Assembly: GCF_025562755.1 (NCBI RefSeq)
Contig: NZ_CP103300.1
Coordinates: 434,001-498,000 of the forward strand
Direction: 5' to 3'
Origin: Endozoicomonas euniceicola
GTDB lineage: Bacteria; Pseudomonadota; Gammaproteobacteria; Pseudomonadales; Endozoicomonadaceae
Length of the DNA stretch: 64,000 nt
In this document: piece by piece, positions 30,501 through 38,536 of the stretch
Position numbering within the stretch: the stretch's first letter is position 1
Layout of the letters: each line of letters starts with the position of its first letter
Notes under the pieces: model-generated
Seen by the model: the letters and a program-made list of their open reading frames with translations, nothing else
Database searches by the model: none
What the model was told of the DNA's origin: nothing
Translations under genes and position numbers: made by a program

Positions 30501-30902
30501 TTTTAGCAGTGTTTTTAAAAAAGATGTCCAGAACGGTGATTCCGCCTGTAACGGATTTTTGTGGCTTAATACGTTTCCGGGTCTGCCAGAAAAAACAACA
30601 CCGGCGCTTCCGGCAGTTGAAAAAACGGTTGACAGGAAATAGAAAAGCAAACTGTCAGAGAAAGGAGAAAAAACTGCCCTGCTATCGTCAACAGGTTTAA
30701 AACATACCTGACCGCTGTCGGCTAAAAACGAATCAAACGAATCAGCTAAAAACGCCTTTCCTGAAAAACCTGCCGTTAAATCACTGACTGGTTTACAGAT
30801 AACACCGTCGGTGGCAGCAAAAAGCGCTGAACTGGCAAACAGGAAGATAATAAAAAGTCGTAAAAAGTCAGCACTCAGAGATGTCAGGTAATTATGCACC
30901 AT
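27531..30902 (-). CDS. Secreted RING-H2/ankyrin-repeat protein, copy P8
   Basis: 1,123 residues with 13 ankyrin units. The signal region is followed by a three-residue duplication (D-S-F-D-S-F) from a 9-bp tandem repeat. RING-H2 at about 577-624 is the K-D-D-L-G-A type with linker C-P-S-C-H-G-P-C-E-E-E and cap L-Q-A-C-R-A-G-D-L-K, like P5 and P14, although its N-terminal half matches P7. The RING cassette has therefore been exchanged relative to its closest relative. Two units carry the unusual start Q-T-V-D-G-A-T (also in P16), a divergent repeat lineage. One unit has T-T-D-C-S-T with Cys for Gly in the beta-turn. ATGGTG start as in P2 and P7. It is the middle gene of P9-P8-P7. Confidence 0.9.
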   Translation of the reverse strand: MVHNYLTSLSADFLRLFIIFLFASSALFAATDGVICKPVSDLTAGFSGKAFLADSFDSFLADSGQVCFKPVDDSRAVFSPFSDSLLFYFLSTVFSTAGSAGVVFSGRPGNVLSHKNPLQAESPFWTSFLKTLLKNRLIPDGAFSREANDRKRNRLEGELDQAIANWQQLVKRPSYPVAVVSVSDASMRVVITRDNILQSVSLVALYEKLLNIQTQSYLALLDTEDLKDIAGIVTGSLVASGSGGDDDDNDSTHYTFDAEPEPLIIVYGDREYPEQDSAEELIRKNLENKRQLLKILRKKMQQAIVRGHGGLARILDNRIMLIAADLEYLTDLDTSATGITENDQGSPGILSFLKASLATDDRELWQRDDDALKQSLSQHHVNTDYQSILIVPGELTHEEALFYDRWRLTDAGLVYQALRRRLEQQLQLETDDINVSTKQTEFLVSGLETLARQFRGMLSADLSSQYDERQVPHQEGGGQNQKKRKASSSEAAGSQEGSNSNARKNKASRDNKSESGWKKGDEGEEPPDNDKHTYSKTIDCPSCHGPCEEEKPEAGISVAGGRSTAAEGNEKLQGDKCSICKDDLGAISVVKTNCNHQYHLECIAGWLREQAPATALASRSCAYCRQRALPLVRVDGGKLDEDSEFCEDLPLQACRAGDLKTLQRSLELDSRIASKQFRSAVSGSGISLLHAAVLNGHTECLQPLIDAGAVVGAALRADGLTLLHIAAYKGYTECLKVLIKAGADIKATLTTDGVTPLHSAAQGGHTRCMELLIKAGADVGADQTVDGATPLHFAAQDGHTGCVELLIKAGAAVDAARTTDGGTPLHLAAQGYTECLKVLIKAGADVKATLTTNGATPLHIAAQVGHTECLKVLIKAGADVKAALTTNGDTSLHLAAQGGHIECMKLLIKAGADVGADQTVDGATPLHFAAQVGHTECMKLLIKAGAAVDAALTTDGVTPLHIAANKGYTECLKLLIKAGADVKATLTTDGATPLHFAAQGGHTECMELLIKAGAGVDAALTTDCSTPLYLAAENGHTGCVELLIKAGAGVDAALTTDGSTPLYLAAENGHTGCVELLIKAGANVKAALTTNGDTPLRTANRNGQTGCAKLLTAAEENSQPSDQ
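30727..30744 (-). repeat. 9-bp tandem duplication in P8
   Basis: GATTCGTTT occurs twice in a row on the minus strand, adding Asp-Ser-Phe just after the signal-peptide region. The other copies have a single unit. It keeps frame and is unlikely to alter export. Confidence 0.8.
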
Positions 30903-30930
30903 TAAGCTCCTGCCTACCGTATTTAGCCAG
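30903..30930 (-). other. Short 28-bp intergenic spacer P9-P8
   Basis: Third instance of the short-spacer junction. The 3' ends of P3, P8 and P9 (upstream of the three short spacers) share the same base differences from the rest of the family, so the junction and its flanks moved together as a block. Confidence 0.75.
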
Positions 30931-33900
30931 TTATTGGTCTGACGGTTGGCTATTCTCCTCGGCAGCGGTCAGAAGTTTCGCGCAACCGGTCTGGCCGTTC
31001 CGGTTAGCGATGCGCAGCGGAGTGTCACCATTCGTCGTCAGGGCAACCTTAACATTCGCCCTGGCCTTGATCAGAAGTTCCACGCACCCGGTACGACCTT
31101 TCAGGGCAGCGAGGTGCAAAGGAGTGGCACCATCCGCCGTCCGGGCAGCATCAACAGCCGCCCCGGCCTTGATCAGAAGTTCCACGCACTCGGTATGACC
31201 GCCTTGGGCAGCGATGTGCAGAGGAGTGCCACCATCCGTCGTCAGGGCAGTATCAACAGCCGCCCCAGCCTTGATCAGAACTTTCAGGCACTCGGTATGA
31301 CCGCCTTGGGCAGCGATGTGCAGAGGAGTGGCACCATTCGTCGTCAGGGCAGCATCAACAGCCGCCCCAGCCTTGATCAGAAGTTCCACACACTCGGTAT
31401 CATTGTTCTTGGCAGCGAAGTGCAAAGGAGTGACACCATCCGTCGTCCGGGCAGCAACAGCCGCCCCTGCCTTGATCAGAAGTTCCATGCACTCGGTAAG
31501 ACCGCCTATGGCAGCGATGTGTAGAGGAGTGACACCATCCGTCGTCCGGGCGGCATAAACAACCGCCCCAGCCTTGATCAGAAGTTCCACGCACTTGGTA
31601 TGACCTTTCAGGGCAGCGAGATGCAGAGGAGTGGCACCATCCGTCGTCCGGACAGGATCAACAGCCGCCCCTGCCTTGATCAGAAGTTCCATGCACTCGG
31701 TAAGACCGCCTAGGGCAGCGATGTGTAGAGGAGTGACACCATCCGTCGTCCGGGCAGCATCAACATCCGCCCCGGCCTTGATCAGAAGTTCCACGGATCC
31801 GGTAAGACCTTTCAGGGCAGCGAGGTGCAGAGGAGTGGCACCATCCGTCGTCCGGGCAGCATCAACAGCCGCCTCGGCATTGATCAGAAGTTCCATGCAC
31901 TTGGTATGACCTTTGAGGGCAGCGATGTGCAGAGGAGTGGCACCATTCGTCGTCCGGGCAATATCAACAGTCGCTCTGGCCTTGATCAGAAGTTCCACGC
32001 ACCCGGTATGACCGTTCTCGGCAGCGATGTGCAGAGGAGTGGCACCATTCGTCACCAGGGCAGCATCAACAGCCGCCCCAGCCTTGATCAGAAGTTCCAC
32101 GGACCCGGTATGACCTTTCAGGGCAGCGAGGTGCAGAGGAGTGGCACCATCCGTCACCAAGGCAGCATCAACAGCCGCCCCAGCCTTGATCAGAAGTTCC
32201 ACGCACTCGGTATGACCGCCTTGGGCAGCGAAGTGCAGAGGAGTGACACCATCCGTTGTCAGGACAGCATCAACAGCCGCCCCAGCCTTGATCAGAACTT
32301 TCAGGCACTCGGTATGACCTTTTTGAGCAGCCATGTGCAGAGGGGTGGCACCATTCGTCGTCAGTACAGCATCAACAAGCGCCCCGGCATCGATCAGAGG
32401 TTGCAAGCACTCTTTGTGACCGTTCAGGGCAGCAGCGTGCAATAAACTGATGCCGAAACCCGAAACGGCTGAACGAAACTGTATCCTGGCAATACTACTG
32501 TTCCTATTCAGCAGACTCTGCAGTGTTTCCAAATCCCCGGCACGACAGGCTTGCAGAGGCAGGGATTCAAAAAATTCAGAGTCTTCATCGAGCTTGCCGC
32601 CGTCCACTCGTACCAGCGGCAAGGCTTTTTGTCGACAATAAGCACACGAAGGTGATGTAAGAGCCGTAGCCGGACCCTGCTCCCTAAGCCATCCGGCAAT
32701 GCACTCCAGATGATATTGGTGATTACAGTTCGTCTTGACGACCGAAATATCTCCTAAGTCATTCATGCAGATGGAGCACTTGTCGCCCTGTAACTTCTCA
32801 TTTCCTTCTGCAGCGGTTGAGCACTCCCCCGCTACTGAAGTACCAGCTTCTGGCTTTTCCTTTTTGCAAGGTCCGTGGCAAGGTGAACAGTCGATGGTCT
32901 TGCTGTATGTATGTTTATCGTTGTCGGGTGGCTCTTCCCCCTCATCGCCTTTCTTCCAGCCACTCTCCTTCTTATTGTCCAGAGGCGCTTTGTTTGTGCG
33001 GGTGTTTAAATTTGAGCCTTCTTGCCTGCCTTCTGCAGTGGCTTTGTGTTTTTCCTGATTCTGACCTCCGCCTTCCTGATGGGGTACCTGCCTCTCATCG
33101 TACTGGCTTGAAAGATCAGCCGAAAACATCGCCCGGAACTGACGCGCCAGTGCTTCAAGACCAGAAACCAGAAACTCAGTTTGTTTTGTTGACACGTTAA
33201 TGTCGTCTGTTTCCAGCTGCAACTGTTGTTCCAGCCGTCTTCTCAATGCCTGGTAAACCAAACCCCCGTCCGTAAGTCGCCACCGGTCGTAGAACAGGGC
33301 TTCTTCATGTGTCAGCTCACCGGGAACAATGAGAATGCTCTGATAGTCAGTGTTTACGTGGTGTTGAGACAGCGCCTGTTTCAGGGCGTCATCATCACGC
33401 TGCCACAGCTCCCGGTCATCAGTAGTCAGCGATGCCTTCAGGAATGACAAAATCCCCGGGGAACCCTGATCGTTTTCCGTTATTCCGGTTGCGGATGTAT
33501 CCAAATCAGTCAGGTATTCAAGGTCAGCGGCAATCAGCATGATCCTGTTATCAAGAATCCGGGCCAGGTCACCATGACCCCGGACTATGGCCTGTTGCAT
33601 TTTTTTTCGGAGGATTTTTAACAGTTGTCGTTTATTTTCCAGATTCTTCCTGATCAGTTCTTCCGCTGAACCCTGCTCCGGGTACTCCCTGTCGCCGTAG
33701 ACAATGATCAGTGGTTCAGGCTCGGCATCGAAGGTGTAATGAGTGCTGTCATTATCGTCATCGTCACCGCCACTCCCGGAAGCCACCAGACTACCAGTGA
33801 CGATACCTGCAATGTCCTTCAGAGCTTCGGTATCCAAAAGTGCGAGATAGCTTTGCGTCTGGATGTTGAGCAGTTTTTCGTACAAAGCAACCAGGCTGGC

Positions 33901-34485
33901 ACTCCGGAGAATGTTGTCCCGGGTAATAACTACCCGCATAGAGGCATCACTGATAGAAACAACAGCGGCAGGATAAGACGGTCTTTTAACAAGTCGCTGC
34001 CAGTTAGCAATCGCCTGATCCAGCTTTCCCTCAAGCCTGTTTCTTTTTCTGTCGTTTGCCTCTCTGGAAAAAGCACCGTCAGGAAGCAATCTGTTTTTTA
34101 ACAGTGTTTTTAAAAAGGATGTCCGGGACGGTGATTCCGCCTGTGACGGGTTTTTGTGGCTTAATACGTTTCCGGGTCTGCCCGAAAAAACAACACCGCC
34201 GCTTCCGGCAGTTGAAAAAATGGTTGACAGGAAATAGAAAAGCAAACAGTCAGAGAAAGGAGAAAAAACTGCTCTGCTATCGTCAACAGGTTTAAAATAT
34301 ACCTGACCGCTGTCGGCTAAAAACGAATCAGCTAAAAACGCCTTTCCTGGAAAGCCTGCCGTTAAATCACTGACTGGTTTACAGATAACACCGTCGGTGG
34401 CAGCAAAAAGCGCTGAACTGGCAAACAGGAAGATAATAAAAAGTCGTAAAAAGTCAGCACTCAGAGATGTCAAGTAATTATGCAC
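30931..34485 (-). CDS. Secreted RING-H2/ankyrin-repeat protein, copy P9 (most divergent linker)
   Basis: 1,184 residues with 15 ankyrin units. The linker is the most divergent: Q-E-K-H-K-A-T-A-E-G-R-Q-E-G-S, three residues shorter and without the K-K-R-K cluster, then N-T-R-T-N-K-A-P-L-D-N-K-K. RING-H2 at about 570-617 is M-N-D-L-G-D with cap L-Q-A-C-R-A-G-D-L-E and F-F-E-S for F-C-E-S just before it. Ankyrin units include uncommon variants (V-T-D-G, T-G-S-V, I-A-A-I-G-G-L-T) and one unit lacking an Asp (A-V-A-A-R). Despite distance, its 3' end matches P3. It heads the P9-P8-P7 group; the promoter candidate is at 34628-34656 and the GTG start has the standard Shine-Dalgarno. Confidence 0.9.
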   Translation of the reverse strand: MHNYLTSLSADFLRLFIIFLFASSALFAATDGVICKPVSDLTAGFPGKAFLADSFLADSGQVYFKPVDDSRAVFSPFSDCLLFYFLSTIFSTAGSGGVVFSGRPGNVLSHKNPSQAESPSRTSFLKTLLKNRLLPDGAFSREANDRKRNRLEGKLDQAIANWQRLVKRPSYPAAVVSISDASMRVVITRDNILRSASLVALYEKLLNIQTQSYLALLDTEALKDIAGIVTGSLVASGSGGDDDDNDSTHYTFDAEPEPLIIVYGDREYPEQGSAEELIRKNLENKRQLLKILRKKMQQAIVRGHGDLARILDNRIMLIAADLEYLTDLDTSATGITENDQGSPGILSFLKASLTTDDRELWQRDDDALKQALSQHHVNTDYQSILIVPGELTHEEALFYDRWRLTDGGLVYQALRRRLEQQLQLETDDINVSTKQTEFLVSGLEALARQFRAMFSADLSSQYDERQVPHQEGGGQNQEKHKATAEGRQEGSNLNTRTNKAPLDNKKESGWKKGDEGEEPPDNDKHTYSKTIDCSPCHGPCKKEKPEAGTSVAGECSTAAEGNEKLQGDKCSICMNDLGDISVVKTNCNHQYHLECIAGWLREQGPATALTSPSCAYCRQKALPLVRVDGGKLDEDSEFFESLPLQACRAGDLETLQSLLNRNSSIARIQFRSAVSGFGISLLHAAALNGHKECLQPLIDAGALVDAVLTTNGATPLHMAAQKGHTECLKVLIKAGAAVDAVLTTDGVTPLHFAAQGGHTECVELLIKAGAAVDAALVTDGATPLHLAALKGHTGSVELLIKAGAAVDAALVTNGATPLHIAAENGHTGCVELLIKARATVDIARTTNGATPLHIAALKGHTKCMELLINAEAAVDAARTTDGATPLHLAALKGLTGSVELLIKAGADVDAARTTDGVTPLHIAALGGLTECMELLIKAGAAVDPVRTTDGATPLHLAALKGHTKCVELLIKAGAVVYAARTTDGVTPLHIAAIGGLTECMELLIKAGAAVAARTTDGVTPLHFAAKNNDTECVELLIKAGAAVDAALTTNGATPLHIAAQGGHTECLKVLIKAGAAVDTALTTDGGTPLHIAAQGGHTECVELLIKAGAAVDAARTADGATPLHLAALKGRTGCVELLIKARANVKVALTTNGDTPLRIANRNGQTGCAKLLTAAEENSQPSDQ

Positions 34486-34753
34486 CTTTAAGCTCCTGCC
34501 TACAGCTCGGAGTTATTGAAATTATGCACAAGACGGCTCTCAGCTAGTTCTCGTCCAAAAAACGTAGCCACTTGATAATCAGTAAAATTTGATTTGAAAA
34601 TGAATGAAGCTCATCTGCTTTTTATAAACTATCTTTCCTGAAGCCTTTAATCACAAGTGACATCAAAGGACAGCAAAAAAGAAAAGACTTCAAATGCGTA
34701 AAAAAGCAATTAGCAGTGTAGTCTAAATTTCCTATGTACGGGACAAAAAGTCT

Positions 34754-34966
34754 CTACCAATATGAACGACGGAAGTTGTTGGAGAAGTACAGAGTACCGC
34801 CTTCATTCAAATGACGTATGGCCAGCCTGATCAGATGACCATGATCGCGCTGCGCATCAAACACGCCTTCGAACTTCCTGGAGTTTAAGAAGGTGGGCGG
34901 GTCGATAAAAATTGGGTCATAGTCGTTTTTATCCCGTTCAAAGCGGTGATTTACGTAGCACTGCAA
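34754..34966 (-). pseudogene. rlmKL: rlmKL fragment in the P10-P9 spacer (open frame)
   Basis: One of the best preserved copies. About 70 codons stay open: Y-V-N-H-R-F-E-R-D-K-N-D-Y-D, I-F-I-D-P-P-T-F-L-N-S, D-A-Q-R-D-H, G-G-T-L-Y-F-S-N-N-F-R-R-S-Y-W and a stop. The D-P-P-T-F and F-S-N-N motifs match the catalytic SAM-methyltransferase core of RlmK, but the SAM-binding N-terminal strands are absent, so it cannot be active. The spacer is 34486-34981. Confidence 0.7.
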
Positions 34967-34981
34967 GTCGTATTTAGTCAG

Positions 34982-37900
34982 TTATTGGTCTGACGGTTGA
35001 CTATTCTCCTCGGCAGCGGTCAGAAGTTCCGCGCACCCGGTCTGGCCGTTCCGGTTAGCGATGCGCAGCGGAGTGTCACCGTTCGTCGTCAGGGAAGCCT
35101 TAACATTCGCCCTGGCCTTGATCAGAAGCTCCACGCACCCTGTATGACCGCCTTGGGCAGCGATGTGCAGAGGAGTGGTACCATCCGTCGTCCGGGCAGC
35201 CTTAACATCCGTCCCGGCCTTGATCAGAAGTTCCACGCACCCGGTATGACCGTTCCCGGCAGCATAGTACAGAGGAGTGATACCAACCGTCGTCAGGGCA
35301 GCATCAACAACCGCCCCGGCCTTGATCAGAAGTTCCACGCACCCGATATGACCGTTCTCGGCAGCGAGGTGCAGAGGAGTGTCACCAAACGTCGTCCGGG
35401 CAGCATCAACAGCCGCCCCAGCCTTGATCAGAACTTTCAGGCACCCGGTATGACCACCTTGGGCAGCGATGTGCAGAGGAGTGACACCATCCATCGTGAG
35501 GGCAGCCTTAACATCCGCCCCGGCCTTGATCAGAAGTTCCACGCACCCGGTATGACCGCATTGGGCAGCGATGTGCAGAGGAGTGGCACCATTCGTCGTC
35601 AGGGCAGCATCAACAGCCGCCCCGGCATTGATCAGAAGTTCCACGCACTCGGTACGACCTTTCAGGGCAGCGAGGTGCAGAGGAGTGACACCATCCGTCG
35701 TCCGGGCAGCATCAACAGCCGCCCCAGCCTTGATCAGAAGTTTCATGCACTCGGTATGACCTTTGTGGGCAGCGAGGTGCAGAGGAGTGGCACCATCTGT
35801 CGTCAGGGCAGCATCAACATCCGCCTTGGAATTGATCAGAAGTTTCACGCACTTGGTATGACCGCACTGGACAGCGATGTACAGAGGTGTGGCAGCATTT
35901 GTCGGCAGGGCAGCACCAACAACCGCCCCGGCATCGATCAGGGTTTGCAAAAACCCTGCATGACCATTCAGGGCAGCAACGTGCAACAAACTGATGCAGG
36001 AACCCGAAACGGCTGAACGAAACTGTTCATTGACAATACTACTGTCTATTTCCAGCAGACGCTGCAGTGTTTCCAAATCCCCGTTACGAGCAACATTCAG
36101 AGGCAAGGATTCACAGAATTCAGAGTCTTCATAAAGCTTGCTGCCGTCCACTCGCACTAGCGGCAAGGCTTCTTGTCGACAATAAGCACACGAACGTGAT
36201 GCAAGAGCCGTAGCCGGAGCCGGAGCCTGCTCCCTAAGCCATCCGGCAATGCACTCCAGATGATATTGGTGATTACAGTTCGTCTTGACGACCGAAATAG
36301 TGCCTAAGTCACTCCTGCAGATGGAGCACCTGTCACCCTGTAACTTCTCACTTCCTTCTGCAGCGGTTGAGCGCCTCCCCGCTACTGAAATACCAGCTTC
36401 TGGCTTCTCCTCTTCGCAAGGTCCGTGACAAGACGGGCAGTCGATGGTCTTGCTGTATGTATGTTTATCTTTGTCAGGTGGCTCTTCCCCTTCATCGCCT
36501 TTTTTCCAGCCGCTCTCACTCTTATTATCCCGAGACGCTTTGTTTTTGCGGGCGTTTGAATTTGAGCCTTCTTGACTGCCTGCTGCCTCAGATGAACTGG
36601 CCTTGCGTTTTTTCTGATTCAGGTCTCCGCCTTCCTGATGGGGTACCTGCCTCCTATCGTAATGGCTTGAAAGATCAGCCGAAAACATAGCCCGGAACTG
36701 ACGCGCCAGCGTTTCAAGACCAGAAACCAGAAACTCAGTTTGTTTTGTTGACACGCTAATGTCGTCTGTTTCCAGCTGCAACTCCTGTTCCAGCCGTCTT
36801 CTCAATGCCTGGTAAACCAAACCCGCGTCCGTAAGTCGCCACCGGTCGTAGAACAGGGCTTCTTCATGTGTCAGCTCACCGGGAACAATGAGAATGCTCT
36901 GATAGTCAGTGTTTATCTGGTGTTGAGACAGCGACTGTTTCAGGGCGTCATCATCACGCTGCAACAGCTCCCGGTCATCAGTAGCCAGCGATGCCTTCAG
37001 GAATGACAAAATCCCCGGGGAACCCTGATCGTTTTCCGTTATTCCGGTTGCGGATGTATCCAAGTCAGTCAGGTATTCAAGGTCAGCGGCAATCAGCATG
37101 ATCCTGTTATCAAGAATCCGGGCCAGGTCACCATGACCCCGGGCTATTGCCTGTTGCATTTTTTTTCGGAGGATTTTTAACAGTTGTCGTTTATTTTCCA
37201 GATTCTTCCTGATCAGTTCTTTCGCTGAATCCTGCTCCGGGTACTCCTTGTCGCCATAGGCAATGATCAGTGGCTCAGGCTCGGCATCGAAGGTGTAATG
37301 AGTGCTGTCATTATCGTCATCGTCACCATCACCGCCACTCCCGGAAGCCACCAGACTACCAGTGACGATACCTGCAATGTCCTTCAGAGCTTCGGTATCC
37401 AAAAATGCGAGGTAGCTTTGCGTCTGGATGTTGAGCAGTTTTTCGTACAAAGAAACCAGACTGACACTCCGGAGAATGTTGTCCCGGGTAATAACTACCC
37501 GCATAGAGGCATCACTCACAGAAACAACAGCGGCAGGATAAGACGGTCTTTTAACAAGTCGCTGCCAGTTAGCAATCGCCTGATCCAGCTCTCCCTCAAG
37601 CCTGTTTCTTTTTCTGTCGTTTGCCTCTCTGGAAAAAGCACCGTCAGGAAGCAATCTGTTTTTTAACGGTGTTTTTAAAAAGGATGTCCGGGACGGTGAT
37701 TCCGCCTGTAACGGTTTTTTGTGGCTTAATACGTTTCCGGGTCTGCCCGAAAAAACAACACCGGCGCTTCCGGCAGTTGAAAAAACGGTTGACAGGAAAT
37801 AGAAAAGCAAACTGTCAGAAAAAGGAGAAAAAACTGCTCTGCTATCGTCAACAGGTTTAAAACATACCTGACCGCTGTCAGCTAAAAACGAATCAGCTAA

Positions 37901-38050
37901 AAACGCCTTTCCTGGAAAGCCTGCCGTTAAATCACTGACTGGTTTACAGATAACACCGTCGGTGGCAGCAAAAAGCGCTGAACTGACAAACAGGAAGGTA
38001 ATAAAAAGTCGTAAAAAGTCAGCACTCAGAGATGTCAAGTAATTATGCAC
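34982..38050 (-). CDS. Secreted RING-H2/ankyrin-repeat protein, copy P10
   Basis: 1,022 residues with 10 ankyrin units. The middle of the protein (L-L-Q-R-D-D-D, H-Q-I-N-T-D, L-E-Q-E-L, S-H-Y-D-R-R) is the same as in P2, more than 30 kb away. It then switches to C-P-S-C-H-G-P-C-E-E-E as in P5 and P8, and again to the RING type R-S-D-L-G-T with cap L-N-V-A-R-N-G-D. At least three donor haplotypes are thus visible in one gene. The RING (about 575-624) has a two-residue expansion A-P-A-P-A-T in its last loop from a 6-bp repeat. Early ankyrin units are atypical (P-T-N-A-A-T-P-L-Y-I-A-V, also in P13). The GTG start has AGGAG. Confidence 0.9.
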   Translation of the reverse strand: MHNYLTSLSADFLRLFITFLFVSSALFAATDGVICKPVSDLTAGFPGKAFLADSFLADSGQVCFKPVDDSRAVFSPFSDSLLFYFLSTVFSTAGSAGVVFSGRPGNVLSHKKPLQAESPSRTSFLKTPLKNRLLPDGAFSREANDRKRNRLEGELDQAIANWQRLVKRPSYPAAVVSVSDASMRVVITRDNILRSVSLVSLYEKLLNIQTQSYLAFLDTEALKDIAGIVTGSLVASGSGGDGDDDDNDSTHYTFDAEPEPLIIAYGDKEYPEQDSAKELIRKNLENKRQLLKILRKKMQQAIARGHGDLARILDNRIMLIAADLEYLTDLDTSATGITENDQGSPGILSFLKASLATDDRELLQRDDDALKQSLSQHQINTDYQSILIVPGELTHEEALFYDRWRLTDAGLVYQALRRRLEQELQLETDDISVSTKQTEFLVSGLETLARQFRAMFSADLSSHYDRRQVPHQEGGDLNQKKRKASSSEAAGSQEGSNSNARKNKASRDNKSESGWKKGDEGEEPPDKDKHTYSKTIDCPSCHGPCEEEKPEAGISVAGRRSTAAEGSEKLQGDRCSICRSDLGTISVVKTNCNHQYHLECIAGWLREQAPAPATALASRSCAYCRQEALPLVRVDGSKLYEDSEFCESLPLNVARNGDLETLQRLLEIDSSIVNEQFRSAVSGSCISLLHVAALNGHAGFLQTLIDAGAVVGAALPTNAATPLYIAVQCGHTKCVKLLINSKADVDAALTTDGATPLHLAAHKGHTECMKLLIKAGAAVDAARTTDGVTPLHLAALKGRTECVELLINAGAAVDAALTTNGATPLHIAAQCGHTGCVELLIKAGADVKAALTMDGVTPLHIAAQGGHTGCLKVLIKAGAAVDAARTTFGDTPLHLAAENGHIGCVELLIKAGAVVDAALTTVGITPLYYAAGNGHTGCVELLIKAGTDVKAARTTDGTTPLHIAAQGGHTGCVELLIKARANVKASLTTNGDTPLRIANRNGQTGCAELLTAAEENSQPSDQ

Positions 38051-38308
38051 CTTTAAGCTCCTGCCTACAGCTCGGAGTTATTGAAATTATGCACAAGACG
38101 GCGCTCAACTAGTTCCCGCCCAAAAACGTAGCCAACTGATAATCGATAAAATTTGATCTGAGAATGAATGAAGCTCATCTGCTTTTTATAAACTATCTTT
38201 CCCGGAGCCTTTAATCACAAGTGACAGCAAAGGGCAGCAAAAAAGAAAAGACCTCAAATGCGTAAAAAAAGCAATAAGCAGTGTAGTCTGAATTTCCTAT
38301 GTAAGTCT

Positions 38309-38521
38309 TCTCCAATATGAACGACGGAAGTTGTTGGAGAAGTACAGATTACCGCCTTCATTCAAACGACGCATGGCCAGCCTGATCAGATGACCATGAT
38401 CGCGCTGCACATCAAACACGCCTTCGAACTTCCTGGAGTTTGAGAAGGTGTGCGGGTCGATAAAAATCGGGTCATAGTCGTTTTTATCCCGTTCAAAGCG
38501 ATGATTTACGTAGCACTGCAA
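38309..38521 (-). pseudogene. rlmKL: rlmKL fragment in the P11-P10 spacer
   Basis: Open frame, but the catalytic-type motif is changed from D-P-P-T-F to D-P-H-T-F and G-G-T-L to G-G-N-L, as expected for unselected decay. It continues F-S-N-S-R-K-F-E-G-V-F-D-V-Q-R-D-H. The spacer 38051-38536 otherwise contains only the promoter candidate. Confidence 0.7.
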
Positions 38522-38536
38522 GTCGTATTTAGCCAG

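Noticed and set aside
34754..34966. A real small methyltransferase-like gene in the spacers
   Set aside because: Several copies have stops, frameshifts or deletions, both ends of the domain are missing, and the apparent start would be a TTG in the middle of homologous sequence.
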